Source: Paenibacillus chibensis
GTDB lineage: Bacteria > Bacillota > Bacilli > Paenibacillales > Paenibacillaceae
Reading direction: 5' to 3'
DNA length: 64,000 nucleotides
Assembly (NCBI RefSeq): GCF_004001045.1
Contig: NZ_BIMK01000027.1
Span: 1-64,000, forward strand
The translations under genes were made by a program, and so were the position numbers. Below the pieces are notes generated by a model, which was given only the letters and a program-made list of their open reading frames with translations, had not been told where the DNA came from and made no database searches. Below, in pieces: positions 17,006 through 25,274 of this stretch (position 1 is its first letter; each line of letters opens with the position of its first letter).

Positions 17006-17464
17006 TTACAGTAAGGACAAAATATGTTCGGTATGGCCTTTTACCTTGACTTTTCTCCACTCCTTCAGCAGCTTCCCCTTCTCATCAATGAGAAAGGTGG
17101 AGCGGACAATGCCCATGTATTCGCGCCCGTACATTTTTTTCAGCTGCCATACACCATAGGACTCACTGACTTGGTGATCCTCATCGGATAGCAGCAGAAA
17201 CGGGAGCTCGTGCTTGTCCCGGAATTTCCCGTGGGACTTCACCGGGTCGGGGCTGACGCCAAGGACAGTGACGCCCTTCTCTTCGAAGGCGGAATGGAAA
17301 TCGCGAAAGCTGCAAGCCTGATCGGTGCAGGTCGGCGTCATGTCTTTCGGGTAAAAATACAATACGACTTTACGGCCGCGGAGACGGCTGAGTGTGATCT
17401 CTTCTCCGTTTGAAGCCGGCAGTGTAAAATCAGGTACTTCTTGTCCAATCGTTAATTCCGTCAT
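17006..17464 (-). CDS. bcp: Thioredoxin-dependent thiol peroxidase, Bcp/PrxQ type
   Basis: A cytoplasmic peroxiredoxin that reduces hydrogen peroxide and organic hydroperoxides. With the start at 17464 (AAAGGAG 11 nt upstream) it has 152 residues, the normal Bcp length. The motif 'TPTCTDQACSFRDF' gives the peroxidatic Cys46 and the resolving Cys51 on the same helix, the arrangement typical of PrxQ. A thioredoxin-fold core 'KVVLYFYPKDMTP' precedes it. The second position before Cys46 is Pro-Thr where many members have Pro-Gly, a small difference. It is monocistronic with its own terminator, divergent from the LCP gene. Confidence 0.94.
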   Translation of the reverse strand: MTELTIGQEVPDFTLPASNGEEITLSRLRGRKVVLYFYPKDMTPTCTDQACSFRDFHSAFEEKGVTVLGVSPDPVKSHGKFRDKHELPFLLLSDEDHQVSESYGVWQLKKMYGREYMGIVRSTFLIDEKGKLLKEWRKVKVKGHTEHILSLL

Positions 17465-17577
17465 GATGCATGCGTCTCCTTTCGACAATGGATGACTGTT
17501 GGCGCTCTTTAGTTCGTTCTATAATAGATAGAAAGGCTGAATGAAAATACTGTATCAGCTCTTTTACGCCGGTAAAA

Positions 17578-17606
17578 TTGATTGTATCCACAAAAAAAAT
17601 TATAAT
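17578..17606 (+). promoter_or_regulatory. Promoter of the LCP-hemL unit
   Basis: Plus-strand -35 TTGATT (17578-17583), a 17-bp spacer with an eight-A tract, and a perfect -10 TATAAT (17601-17606), about 80 bp before the LCP start. Confidence 0.75.
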
Positions 17607-17686
17607 AAATGAATCCTTATCCTACAAATGTCGATACAATCAGACAACCACCTCCTTTACCAGGATAATTGAAAGGAAGAGAAGGA

Positions 17687-18748
17687 ATGACCTCAAGGAA
17701 AAAAACGATATTGTGGATCGTAGCCATCGTATTGGCGGCTGTTATCGGCTACGCGGTCTATTATTTTACTTCGATTTATACCGGTCTGCAGGGCCTGCAA
17801 AAAACCGGAGAAGCCTCTCCTTTTAAAAATGTAGCTCCCACCGAGGTCAAGGTAGCCGAGCCTCCTAAATGGGAAGGCACCGAGCCCGTCAACATCCTCC
17901 TCATGGGCGTCGACGCACGCGGCCTCAAAGAAGGCGAAGTTCCCAGGTCGGACAGCATGATGGTCGCCTCCCTCGATCCCGTCAAAAAACGCATTAATCT
18001 GTTTTCTATTCTGCGCGACACGTACACGAATATTCCTGAACATGGAAAAGAGCGTATCAACACCGCGATTACGCATGGACCGAATACGGCCATGAAGGCG
18101 GTCGGCGATCTGCTGGGCATCCAGATCCAGTATTATGTGTATACCGACTTCCAGGGCTTTATCAAGCTTGTGGACGCGGTGGGCGGCGTCGATTTCTATG
18201 TCGAAAAGGATATGTACTATCCCAGCACCGCGGATAAGCATGAGTACGACATTAACCTGAAGCAGGGGATGCAGCATCTTGACGGCACTACTGCGCTCCA
18301 GTACGTGCGTTTCCGCCATGACGCCACTTCGGACTTTACCCGTACCGAGCGGCAGCGCGCCTTCCTGAAGGCCGTGGCGGAGAAAATGCAGTCGACGACC
18401 TCGATCATGAAGCTACCCGATATATTGAATGACGTCAGTCCGTATATTGATACCAATTTGACCGTCAACGATATGTGGAAGCTGGCCAGCGTCGGATACA
18501 AAAGCCAAATGGCCGGCAGTGAGCAGATTCCTCCGATGAAGCTTCTGAAGGAAACGACGATTGGCGGCGCGGCCGTGTTGACCGTCTCGAGCGAGTCGGC
18601 GCTTAAAGATTACGTCAAGGACATCTTCAACAAGCCGGCGCCGGTCCCCGTTTCAAGCAGTGGCAAGACCGAATCCGAAACGAACGGCACCGGCACGAAA
18701 GACATCTCGACTGACCAACAGAACCGCAGCACGGGCAGCAGCGATTGA
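17687..18748 (+). CDS. LytR-CpsA-Psr (LCP) family cell-wall polymer ligase
   Basis: LCP enzymes transfer teichoic acids or other lipid-linked glycopolymers to peptidoglycan on the outer face of the membrane. The protein (353 residues from the ATG at 17687, preceded by AGGAAGAG) has one N-terminal signal anchor ('ILWIVAIVLAAVIGYAVYYF'). The LCP core runs from about residue 65 to 230, with 'VNILLMGVDAR', the Asp/Arg-rich 'RSDSMMVASLDP', 'SILRDTYTNIP' and 'QYVRFRHDATSDFTRTERQR'. The C-terminal tail is Ser/Thr-rich and probably disordered. hemL follows 44 bp downstream and may share its transcript. Confidence 0.92.
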   Translation: MTSRKKTILWIVAIVLAAVIGYAVYYFTSIYTGLQGLQKTGEASPFKNVAPTEVKVAEPPKWEGTEPVNILLMGVDARGLKEGEVPRSDSMMVASLDPVKKRINLFSILRDTYTNIPEHGKERINTAITHGPNTAMKAVGDLLGIQIQYYVYTDFQGFIKLVDAVGGVDFYVEKDMYYPSTADKHEYDINLKQGMQHLDGTTALQYVRFRHDATSDFTRTERQRAFLKAVAEKMQSTTSIMKLPDILNDVSPYIDTNLTVNDMWKLASVGYKSQMAGSEQIPPMKLLKETTIGGAAVLTVSSESALKDYVKDIFNKPAPVPVSSSGKTESETNGTGTKDISTDQQNRSTGSSD

Positions 18749-18792
18749 GGCTGCCCGCCTGCTTTTAACCCAGAAAGGAAGTTGAATCATCC

Positions 18793-20112
18793 ATGAATCG
18801 TTCACGTTCAGAACATCTTTACCAGGAAGCACTCCAGCACATCGTCGGCGGCGTCAACAGCCCCTCCCGTTCATTCAAAGCGGTAGGCGGCGGGGCGCCC
18901 GTATTTATGAAGAGAGCCAAAGGCGCCTACTTCTGGGATGAGGACAACAACCGCTACATCGACTACCTGGCGGCATATGGCCCCATTATTACCGGACATG
19001 CCCATCCGCATATTACGGCAGCCATTACGCAGGCTGCGGAAAACGGCACCCTATACGGCACGCCGACCGAGCTGGAAATTAAGCTCGCACGGATGCTGAA
19101 GGAAGCCATTCCTTCCATGGACAAGGTCCGCTTCGTCAACTCCGGCACCGAGGCCGTCATGACGACGATTCGCGTCGCACGCGCCTATACGGGCCGGAGC
19201 AAGATCATCAAATTCGCCGGCTGCTACCACGGCCACTCCGACCTGGTGCTCGTAGCCGCAGGGTCGGGTCCTTCCACCCTCGGCACCCCGGACAGCGCCG
19301 GCGTGCCGTCCAGCATCGCCCAGGAAGTCATTACGGTGCCGTTTAACGATCTTGGCGGCCTGCGCGAGGCCCTGGACAAGTGGGGCAAGGATGTAGCCGC
19401 CGTCATGGTCGAACCGATCGTCGGCAACTTCGGCATGGTCATGCCGGAGAAAGGCTTCCTTGAAGGCCTCTGCCAAATGACGCATGACAACGGCTCGCTC
19501 GTCATCTACGATGAAGTCATCACGGCCTTCCGCTTCCACTACGGCTCCACCCAGACCTTCGCCGGACTTGATAACCATGATGCCATCAAGCCCGACCTGA
19601 CGGCTCTAGGCAAAATCATCGGCGGCGGCCTGCCGATCGGCGCCTATGGCGGCAGCAAAGAGGTTATGGAACAGGTAGCTCCACTCGGCCCGGCTTACCA
19701 GGCTGGAACCATGGCCGGCAACCCGGCTTCCATCGCTGCCGGCATTGCTTGCCTGGAAGTCCTGCAAGGCGAAGGCGTCTACGAAGAAATGAACCGGCTT
19801 GCCATCAAGCTTGCCGATGGACTTCAAGCTTCCGCTGACCGTCACGGCGTGGCACTGACCATTAACCGTATCCGCGGCTCCCTGTCCACGCATTTCTGCG
19901 ATCATCCGGTGACCAACTACGATCAGGCCCAAGATACGGATGGCGAAGCCTTTGCGGCGTTTTTCCGCCATATGCTGAACCGGAACATTAACCTTGCTCC
20001 CTCCAAGTACGAAGCCTGGTTCCTGACGACAGCGCATACGGACGAGGATATCGACGCGACGCTCGCCGCCGCGGAAGAGTCGTTCTGCGAGATGGGCAAG
20101 GAACGTAAGTAA
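18793..20112 (+). CDS. hemL: Glutamate-1-semialdehyde 2,1-aminomutase
   Basis: A PLP enzyme converting glutamate-1-semialdehyde to 5-aminolevulinate, the entry to tetrapyrrole synthesis. It has 439 residues, close to the family norm of about 430. Visible marks are 'VNSGTEAVMTTIRVARAYTG', 'CYHGHSDL', 'IYDEVITAFRF' with the cofactor Asp, and the PLP lysine in 'ALGKIIGGGLPIGAYGG' near residue 275. It lies outside any hem operon, next to an LCP gene. Bacilli often have a second, stand-alone copy (GsaB), so this may be that paralogue. AAAGGAAG lies about 11 nt before the ATG. Confidence 0.93.
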   Translation: MNRSRSEHLYQEALQHIVGGVNSPSRSFKAVGGGAPVFMKRAKGAYFWDEDNNRYIDYLAAYGPIITGHAHPHITAAITQAAENGTLYGTPTELEIKLARMLKEAIPSMDKVRFVNSGTEAVMTTIRVARAYTGRSKIIKFAGCYHGHSDLVLVAAGSGPSTLGTPDSAGVPSSIAQEVITVPFNDLGGLREALDKWGKDVAAVMVEPIVGNFGMVMPEKGFLEGLCQMTHDNGSLVIYDEVITAFRFHYGSTQTFAGLDNHDAIKPDLTALGKIIGGGLPIGAYGGSKEVMEQVAPLGPAYQAGTMAGNPASIAAGIACLEVLQGEGVYEEMNRLAIKLADGLQASADRHGVALTINRIRGSLSTHFCDHPVTNYDQAQDTDGEAFAAFFRHMLNRNINLAPSKYEAWFLTTAHTDEDIDATLAAAEESFCEMGKERK

Positions 20113-20134
20113 TCAATTTTGCTATAAATAAAAG

Positions 20135-20176
20135 GAACTGTCTCAAAGGCCGATCGGTCGAGGCAGTTTCTTTTTT
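20135..20176 (+). terminator. hemL terminator
   Basis: A 10-bp stem with a G-U pair (20135-20144 with 20160-20170) followed by TTTTTT on the plus strand, 22 bases past hemL. Confidence 0.8.
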
Positions 20177-20300
20177 GTTAGCCGTGGCTCCCCAAACAAA
20201 GCATTCCTGCTATCGCTTGTTCGGAATTGCTTCGTCCTCTCTGCTGCTTCGTGCAGAAAGCAGCTTTGCTTAATGAATACAGGAGCATTGCGAGAACAGA

Positions 20301-20339
20301 AAAAGCCCCCAAAGTTTGAGACGACTTTGGGGGGCCTTT
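20301..20339 (-). terminator. Terminator of the first sugar-ABC operon
   Basis: A GC-rich stem (about 20302-20315 with 20324-20338) is followed by GCTTTTT on the minus strand, about 110 bases after the solute-binding protein gene. The stretch 20177-20300 holds nothing recognisable. Confidence 0.65.
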
Positions 20340-20368
20340 GTTTGTATGCAGAATAATCAATTTGCACC

Positions 20369-20405
20369 CGCGTAGCGGAGGGGATGAACGATTGCGGAGA
20401 AGCGG
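20369..20405 (+). repeat. Copy A of a short intergenic repeat
   Basis: GCGTAGCGGAGGGGATGAAC and the following GATTGCGGAGAAGCGGAGCG resemble the minus-strand sequence at about 50130-50166 (GCGTAGCGGAGGAGACGGAA, then TCATTCTGAAGAAGCG). Both copies lie in the 3' flank of a solute-binding-protein gene, in opposite orientation relative to it. It may be a dispersed genomic repeat; only two copies were recognised here. Confidence 0.45.
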
Positions 20406-20448
20406 AGCGAACGTTCACCCGGAGCGTCCTCCCGAACGCGCCAATCGG

Positions 20449-21906
20449 TTATTGCGCAGCTTTGATATTGTCAAAAAACTTCGTTTGCACGGTTTTGGCC
20501 GTTGCATCCAGCTGTGCTTTGGAATCCGTGCCTTTCTTCGAGAAGGACTCCTGCACGACGTTGGACATCGCGCCGTAGTAATCCTGCGTGCCGTATTGAG
20601 CTTCAGGCTTGCCGTCGATCAGGCTCAGCATCTTCTCGTCGTAACGGTATACATTGTCGTATTTGTCGTAGATGGCGTTCACTTTAGTCGCGTACTCGGA
20701 ATTGTCGCTGAAGTAGTTCAGCGGAGCCGGCACGTAGTATTTGTTTTTGTCCTTACGTTCTTTAATGTTGGCATCCAGCGCTTCCAGACCTTTATCCGTG
20801 AAGTAGTCGAACGTGATATAGCGGAATGCGATTTCCTGTTCGTCTTTCGAAGCATTCGGGTTGATAACCAGATAGTTTCCGCCGAGAATACCGATGTGCT
20901 TGCCGCCTTTTTCCGCAGCAGGCATCGGATACGCGATCACGTTCTCCGGTTTCAGGCCGCCCTGGTTCAGCGCGGAGTCGATAATGTCATAGGCTCCCGC
21001 AATAACCATCGCCGTGCGTCCTTGCTGGAACGCATTCAGAGCGTCGCCCCAGCCAAGTGCCCAGTCTTGAGGAATCGCATTGGCTTCCCATCTCAGCTTC
21101 TTATAGAAGTCGAGTGCTTTAACACCCGCATCGGAGTTGAATGTTGCTGTATACTTGCCGTTTTCGTTCTTTTGGATTTCTCCGCCGGCTTCGAATAGGA
21201 AGTTCGTCCAGTTCCAGCCGGATTCATTGCCTTTACCCATCGGAGCAATACCGGAGATGCCTTTTTTGGCGTCGGTCGCGCCTTTGGCGACGTTGTACAT
21301 GTCGTCCCATGTCCAGTCCATATCCGGCATCGGAACCTGCTTGGCATCCAGCAGTCCTTTGTTGATGACTGTAGACGTCACGTAACCGTTTTGCGTGATG
21401 CCGTACACTTTGCCGTCAACGATAAACTGGTTTTGCAGGAGCGGGTTCATCTCGTCCTTGTATTCCCAGCTGTTGTACAGGTCGCTGATGTCGGCTACCC
21501 AGCCGTGCTCGACCAGCATCTGAGCTTCCGTCGCGAATGTGTTATAGAAGGTTGGCGCTTCGTTCGAAGCCATTTTAATCCCGATTTCGTTGACGTTGTA
21601 CTGCCAGTCGTCCTTGACGATCGTCACGTTCGGATATTTCTCGGTAAAGCGTTTGATTTTATCGTCTTCCTGCGCTCTGGCTTCTTTTTGGTCAGGCAGC
21701 GGATAGTGGATCTTGATCGTGACTTTTTTTGTAGTAATATCATCCGTTTTGGCAGGCTCTTCGGATTTGTTACCCGTATCGGTCGTGCTTTGCGATCCTT
21801 GATTATCGGCCGGTTTAGGTTCTTCCGCCGTTTTGGTGCCGCCGCACGCAGCCAGCATCGAAGCGGAAAGCATGAGACTGACGAGTACCATTGAGAACTT
21901 ACGCAT
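20449..21906 (-). CDS. Extracellular sugar-binding lipoprotein, ABC family 1
   Basis: The solute receptor of a CUT1-type ABC importer. The start at 21906 (MRKFSMVLVSLML) has AAGGGGAG 7 nt upstream and gives 485 residues. The lipobox 'LAACGG' near residue 20 marks a membrane-anchored lipoprotein, followed by an acidic, Thr-rich linker. The mature part shows the family 1 fold with 'VTIKIHYPLPDQ...RFTEKYPNVTIVKDDWQ'. It is the last gene of the kinase-regulator-permease-permease-receptor cluster. A hairpin and a cre-like site in the 117-bp gap before it may let it be expressed above the permeases. The ligand is unknown; nearby GH65 phosphorylases suggest an alpha-glucobiose or a related oligosaccharide. 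Confidence 0.9.
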   Translation of the reverse strand: MRKFSMVLVSLMLSASMLAACGGTKTAEEPKPADNQGSQSTTDTGNKSEEPAKTDDITTKKVTIKIHYPLPDQKEARAQEDDKIKRFTEKYPNVTIVKDDWQYNVNEIGIKMASNEAPTFYNTFATEAQMLVEHGWVADISDLYNSWEYKDEMNPLLQNQFIVDGKVYGITQNGYVTSTVINKGLLDAKQVPMPDMDWTWDDMYNVAKGATDAKKGISGIAPMGKGNESGWNWTNFLFEAGGEIQKNENGKYTATFNSDAGVKALDFYKKLRWEANAIPQDWALGWGDALNAFQQGRTAMVIAGAYDIIDSALNQGGLKPENVIAYPMPAAEKGGKHIGILGGNYLVINPNASKDEQEIAFRYITFDYFTDKGLEALDANIKERKDKNKYYVPAPLNYFSDNSEYATKVNAIYDKYDNVYRYDEKMLSLIDGKPEAQYGTQDYYGAMSNVVQESFSKKGTDSKAQLDATAKTVQTKFFDNIKAAQ

Positions 21907-21956
21907 TGAAACTCCCCTTTTCGCTATTAAGTGTTGTTGCTCTTTCATCATAAGAG

Positions 21957-21970
21957 AGGAAACGCTATCA
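21957..21970. promoter_or_regulatory. Candidate cre (CcpA) site
   Basis: AGGAAACGCTATCA matches the consensus TGWAANCGNTNWCA at 12 of 14 positions. It lies 50 bp before the sugar-binding-protein gene, which fits carbon catabolite control, though its location inside the operon is unusual. Confidence 0.4.
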
Positions 21971-22000
21971 CACGATGTCTAATCTTATGACCATCGTGTG
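21969..22000 (-). other. Intercistronic hairpin before the sugar-binding-protein gene
   Basis: A 9-bp perfect stem (CACACGATG 21969-21977 with CATCGTGTG 21992-22000) with a 14-nt loop and no U run. Such hairpins often stabilise or separate the receptor message from the permease message. Confidence 0.55.
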
Positions 22001-22023
22001 CAGGCCTACGATATTCGTAGAAT

Positions 22024-22899
22024 CTATCCTTTTACCGCCGACAGGTTCACGCTGCGCATGATAAACCGCTGGAATACCAGGAAGACGAGGATCGGCGGCA
22101 CCATGACCATGAACAGAATCGTGAATTTGATGCTGTTGTCCATGCTGCGGGCATTGATGACATATTTGTAAATGGCGGTCGCCAAGGTGTATTTCTCCTC
22201 GCTGTGGAGCACCAGGGAAGGCCAGAACCAGTCGTTCCACGCTCCCGAGAAAATAAAGATCGCCAGCGTGGCGAAAATCGGTACCGACAGCGGAACCGCG
22301 ATGCGGACGTAGCTCGTGACCTCGGATGCTCCGTCGATGCGCGCCGCCTCGAAAATTTCCGGATGGATACCGTCGAAAAAGTTCTTCATCAGCAGGAAGT
22401 AATACGCGCTCGCCCCCGCCGGGAGCCAAAACGCCCAGAAGGTGTTCAGCAGCCCGAGATCCTTCAGGTTGACGAAATTCGGAATCATGTAGCTTGAGGC
22501 CGGAATAAACAAAGTCATTAGAATAAAAAAGTAGATCGCCCGGTAGTACGGCACCTTCAGGCGCGAAATGCTGAAAGATGCCAGGCCGAGCACGAAAATC
22601 GTCATGAACAGGTTGCCGACGAAGACGAATATCGTGTTCTTCAGGAACATCGGCAGATTGATGTACTCCCAGCCTTCCTTAAAGTTGCTCCAGTTCCAGG
22701 TCTCCGGGAAGAAATGCGGCGGGAACGTGTTGACTTCCTGATTCGTTTTCAGGCCGTTAAACATCGTCATCAGGATCGGATACAGCATCGTGACGATCAT
22801 GACGAGAATGCATAAAACCATGATGCCGTACACCAACCGGTTGAGCGGCTTTTTCAGATCGGAATCCGACAGGATGCCGCGTTCATGCTGCTTGCTCAT
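22024..22899 (-). CDS. CUT1 sugar ABC permease, MalG type
   Basis: An inner-membrane half of a sugar importer, 291 residues with six hydrophobic segments. The cytoplasmic EAA loop that contacts the ATPase reads 'EIFEAARIDGASEVTSYVRIAVPLS' (split here: EAARIDGA near residue 190 and the following Pro-Leu). The late position of the EAA loop and the short C-terminus ending 'SAVKG' identify the MalG side. It starts 1 bp after the MalF-type gene. No ATPase gene is linked, so it probably uses a shared MsmX-like ATPase. Confidence 0.92.
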   Translation of the reverse strand: MSKQHERGILSDSDLKKPLNRLVYGIMVLCILVMIVTMLYPILMTMFNGLKTNQEVNTFPPHFFPETWNWSNFKEGWEYINLPMFLKNTIFVFVGNLFMTIFVLGLASFSISRLKVPYYRAIYFFILMTLFIPASSYMIPNFVNLKDLGLLNTFWAFWLPAGASAYYFLLMKNFFDGIHPEIFEAARIDGASEVTSYVRIAVPLSVPIFATLAIFIFSGAWNDWFWPSLVLHSEEKYTLATAIYKYVINARSMDNSIKFTILFMVMVPPILVFLVFQRFIMRSVNLSAVKG

Positions 22900-22900
22900 A

Positions 22901-23818
22901 TCAGTATTCCTCCTTGTTCAGCTTGTATTGAAGCAGCCCTACAAGGCTGAGCACGACGAACATCAGCATGCCGAGCGCGGTGGCCGTGCCGTAATCCAGA
23001 CGCGTAAAGGCGTATCTCACGATCAAAAGCGAATAGGTCAAGGTCGCGTTATTCGGTCCGCCGTCAAGCAGGGCGAGCTGCGACTGGTAAGATTGCGAAG
23101 TGCCGATCACCTGCAAAATAAGCATCAATACGATCAAGCTGCGCAAGGAAGGAAGCGTGATATACCGGATACGGTTCCACACCCCTGCCCCGTCGATCTC
23201 GGCCGCCTCGTACCAATCCCGCGGAATGCTGAGCACGCCGGCCAGATAGATCAGCATCGCCGATCCGAACTGCTGCCATGTCTCCATGAATACGATCGCG
23301 ATCATCGACCACTTGCTGTCCGAAATAAACGAAACCGGGTCGACGCCGAGCGCGCTCAGCAGCCCGTTGATCGGACCGACCGGATCATACATCCATCTCC
23401 ACATGCCGTACAGCACCACGCCCGGAACGACGAAGGGCAGATACGCAGCGATGCGCGCAAAGCCTTGGAATCTGCGCAGCTCCGAAATCGCGATCGAAGC
23501 GACAATCGGCACCCAGAATCCCATGATCATCGTCAAGAGCATGTAATAGAGCGTATTTTTAACCGCCGTCCACACATCGGGATCATGAAACACCCGTACA
23601 TAGTTGTCCAGTCCGACGAACGTGTTGCCCTTTACAAAGTCGATATTGTAGAAGCTGTACAAGGCTCCTTTCGCAATCGGTACCCATAAAAACAAAATGA
23701 AAATCACAACAGCCGGCAGCAGAAACATGTATCCCCAAAAGTGTTTGGTATAACGTCCTTTTCTTTTGGGTGATTTGTTCTCTATAACCGGCTGCAGCAC
23801 TGCTCCTGGCTCCCCCAT
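22901..23818 (-). CDS. CUT1 sugar ABC permease, MalF type
   Basis: The partner permease, 305 residues. After a basic, cytoplasmic N-terminus ('KSPKRKGRYTKHFWGY') come six membrane segments, with the EAA loop 'WYEAAEIDGAGVWNRIRYITLPSL' near residue 205. 'YVGLDNYVRVFHDPDVW'-like sequence in the first periplasmic loop is typical of MalF homologues. It is separated from the regulator gene by 107 bp that contain a promoter candidate, so the transport genes may be activated from there by the upstream regulator. Confidence 0.92.
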   Translation of the reverse strand: MGEPGAVLQPVIENKSPKRKGRYTKHFWGYMFLLPAVVIFILFLWVPIAKGALYSFYNIDFVKGNTFVGLDNYVRVFHDPDVWTAVKNTLYYMLLTMIMGFWVPIVASIAISELRRFQGFARIAAYLPFVVPGVVLYGMWRWMYDPVGPINGLLSALGVDPVSFISDSKWSMIAIVFMETWQQFGSAMLIYLAGVLSIPRDWYEAAEIDGAGVWNRIRYITLPSLRSLIVLMLILQVIGTSQSYQSQLALLDGGPNNATLTYSLLIVRYAFTRLDYGTATALGMLMFVVLSLVGLLQYKLNKEEY

Positions 23819-23857
23819 TTTTCTCCCTCATTCCTTGTTGATATCAAGCTTAGTTTC

Positions 23858-23886
23858 ATTGTAGAAAAGGAGGGGGCCTTGGAACA
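23858..23886 (-). promoter_or_regulatory. Candidate activator-dependent promoter of the permease-receptor genes
   Basis: The minus strand has a good -10 TACAAT (23858-23863) with a poor -35 (TGTTCC, 23881-23886). An interrupted dyad GAAC-N7-GTTC (23882-23896) overlaps the -35. A weak -35 with an adjacent repeat is what an AraC-type activated promoter looks like, but this is inference. Confidence 0.35.
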
Positions 23887-23925
23887 TGTCTAGTTCTATG
23901 TGAATTATGGTTGATCTTACTTCTT

Positions 23926-25257
23926 CTATTTTTTGAGGTCGCTCGGACTGACCCCGTAATACTTTTTGAAAATTTTGCTGAAATGCTCCGGCGACTCGTA
24001 GCCGACCCGCTCGGCGATCTCGTAGCGGCGCAGATCGGTATGGAGAAGCAGCGACCGGCTCTCCTCCATCCGCAGCTTGACCACGTATTCCCAGAGGTTG
24101 AAACCGGTGATCTTTTTGAACAGGTAGCTCAAATAGTTCGGGCTGACATGATTCCGTTTGGCGACCTCATGTATGGTGAGTCCCTTTTGACTGTAATTTT
24201 CTTCGATGTAGGTCTTCGCCTGCTCCACAATCCGGTTGCTTTGGGTCGAGAGCTCCTCGGCGTTGGGATCGCGGGCGTAGTTATGCCAGCTGAAGTCCCC
24301 GTAGTAAAAGACATGGTAATCGCCGTGCTCCCCGGTCCACAGCATCGCCTTGTCGGCCTGGCGGCTGAGCACGTTGACAAACTGCAGACCTTTTAGAATC
24401 TGGCTGATGCCGACCGTGCACTCGATGTTTAAATATTTCCCGATATGGTGATGCATGCTCCGGCTGATCATCTCGAGCTGGTTGATCCGGTTCGAATGCT
24501 GCTCCGCATACTCCGCTTCACTCCACTGGACGAGAATGTTGATGCTGCGGTCCGGCGCGTAGAACACCTGCGCGTTCAGCTCTTGATCCAGCAGCTCCTT
24601 GATGATATTGAGCGAAGCATACTGCATGAGCGGAATATCTTTCTCCGGGAACGGGCTCTCGCCGTTCGCTGCGAGCAGTGCCAGCTTGACCTTGATCACG
24701 GCGAAATAAGGTCCTGAAATCCCGAGGTTTTCATAATACGATTGCATGGGATACGGCTCATCCGGATGTTCCACCGTTTCGGCAAGCAGCCGGTTCAGCG
24801 GCTCGCTGGATTCCGGCTGCGGCTCCTCCATGCGGAAATCCTCGTGCCCGGCCGAAAGCACCTCTTCCGTGCGGGGCAGCGGTTTATCCATTTTCAGCAG
24901 CACGCTTCGGACCGAGTCCAGAAACTGCTCGCTGTTGAGCGGTTTGATCAAATAATCGCGCGCGCCCAGGCGGATCGCCATCTGCGCATATTGAAAAGTC
25001 TCATGGGCGGATATGATGATGGTCTGCACCCAAGGCTTGACGATCTTCGCCTGGTGCATCAGCTCGATGCCGTTCATTTCCCCCATCTGGATGTCCGTAA
25101 TGAGCAGATCGATATTTTCCATACGGATGTAATCCAGCGCTTCCTCGCCGCTCGTGGCGGTAATGATTTTGCCGATGCCAAGTCCGGAAGCATTCAATAG
25201 TCCTGCCAGCCCTTTGCAAATCAGCGGTTCGTCATCCACGACTAAAATGTTGTACAT
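23926..25257 (-). CDS. YesN-type response regulator with AraC DNA-binding domain
   Basis: A cytoplasmic regulator of 443 residues. The receiver domain (residues 1-120) has the acidic pair 'VVDDEP', the phospho-acceptor Asp in 'LLITDIQMGEMNG' near residue 55, and 'DYLIKPL' with the conserved Lys near residue 105. A long middle region precedes two AraC helix-turn-helix motifs ('TIHEVAKRNHVSPNYLSYLFKKITG' region and 'YEIAERVGYESPEHFSKIFKK' region) at the C-terminus. It is 17 bp after its cognate kinase gene and upstream of the transporter genes it probably activates. Confidence 0.92.
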   Translation of the reverse strand: MYNILVVDDEPLICKGLAGLLNASGLGIGKIITATSGEEALDYIRMENIDLLITDIQMGEMNGIELMHQAKIVKPWVQTIIISAHETFQYAQMAIRLGARDYLIKPLNSEQFLDSVRSVLLKMDKPLPRTEEVLSAGHEDFRMEEPQPESSEPLNRLLAETVEHPDEPYPMQSYYENLGISGPYFAVIKVKLALLAANGESPFPEKDIPLMQYASLNIIKELLDQELNAQVFYAPDRSINILVQWSEAEYAEQHSNRINQLEMISRSMHHHIGKYLNIECTVGISQILKGLQFVNVLSRQADKAMLWTGEHGDYHVFYYGDFSWHNYARDPNAEELSTQSNRIVEQAKTYIEENYSQKGLTIHEVAKRNHVSPNYLSYLFKKITGFNLWEYVVKLRMEESRSLLLHTDLRRYEIAERVGYESPEHFSKIFKKYYGVSPSDLKK

Positions 25258-25274
25258 GTCTCTCGTTCCTCCCT

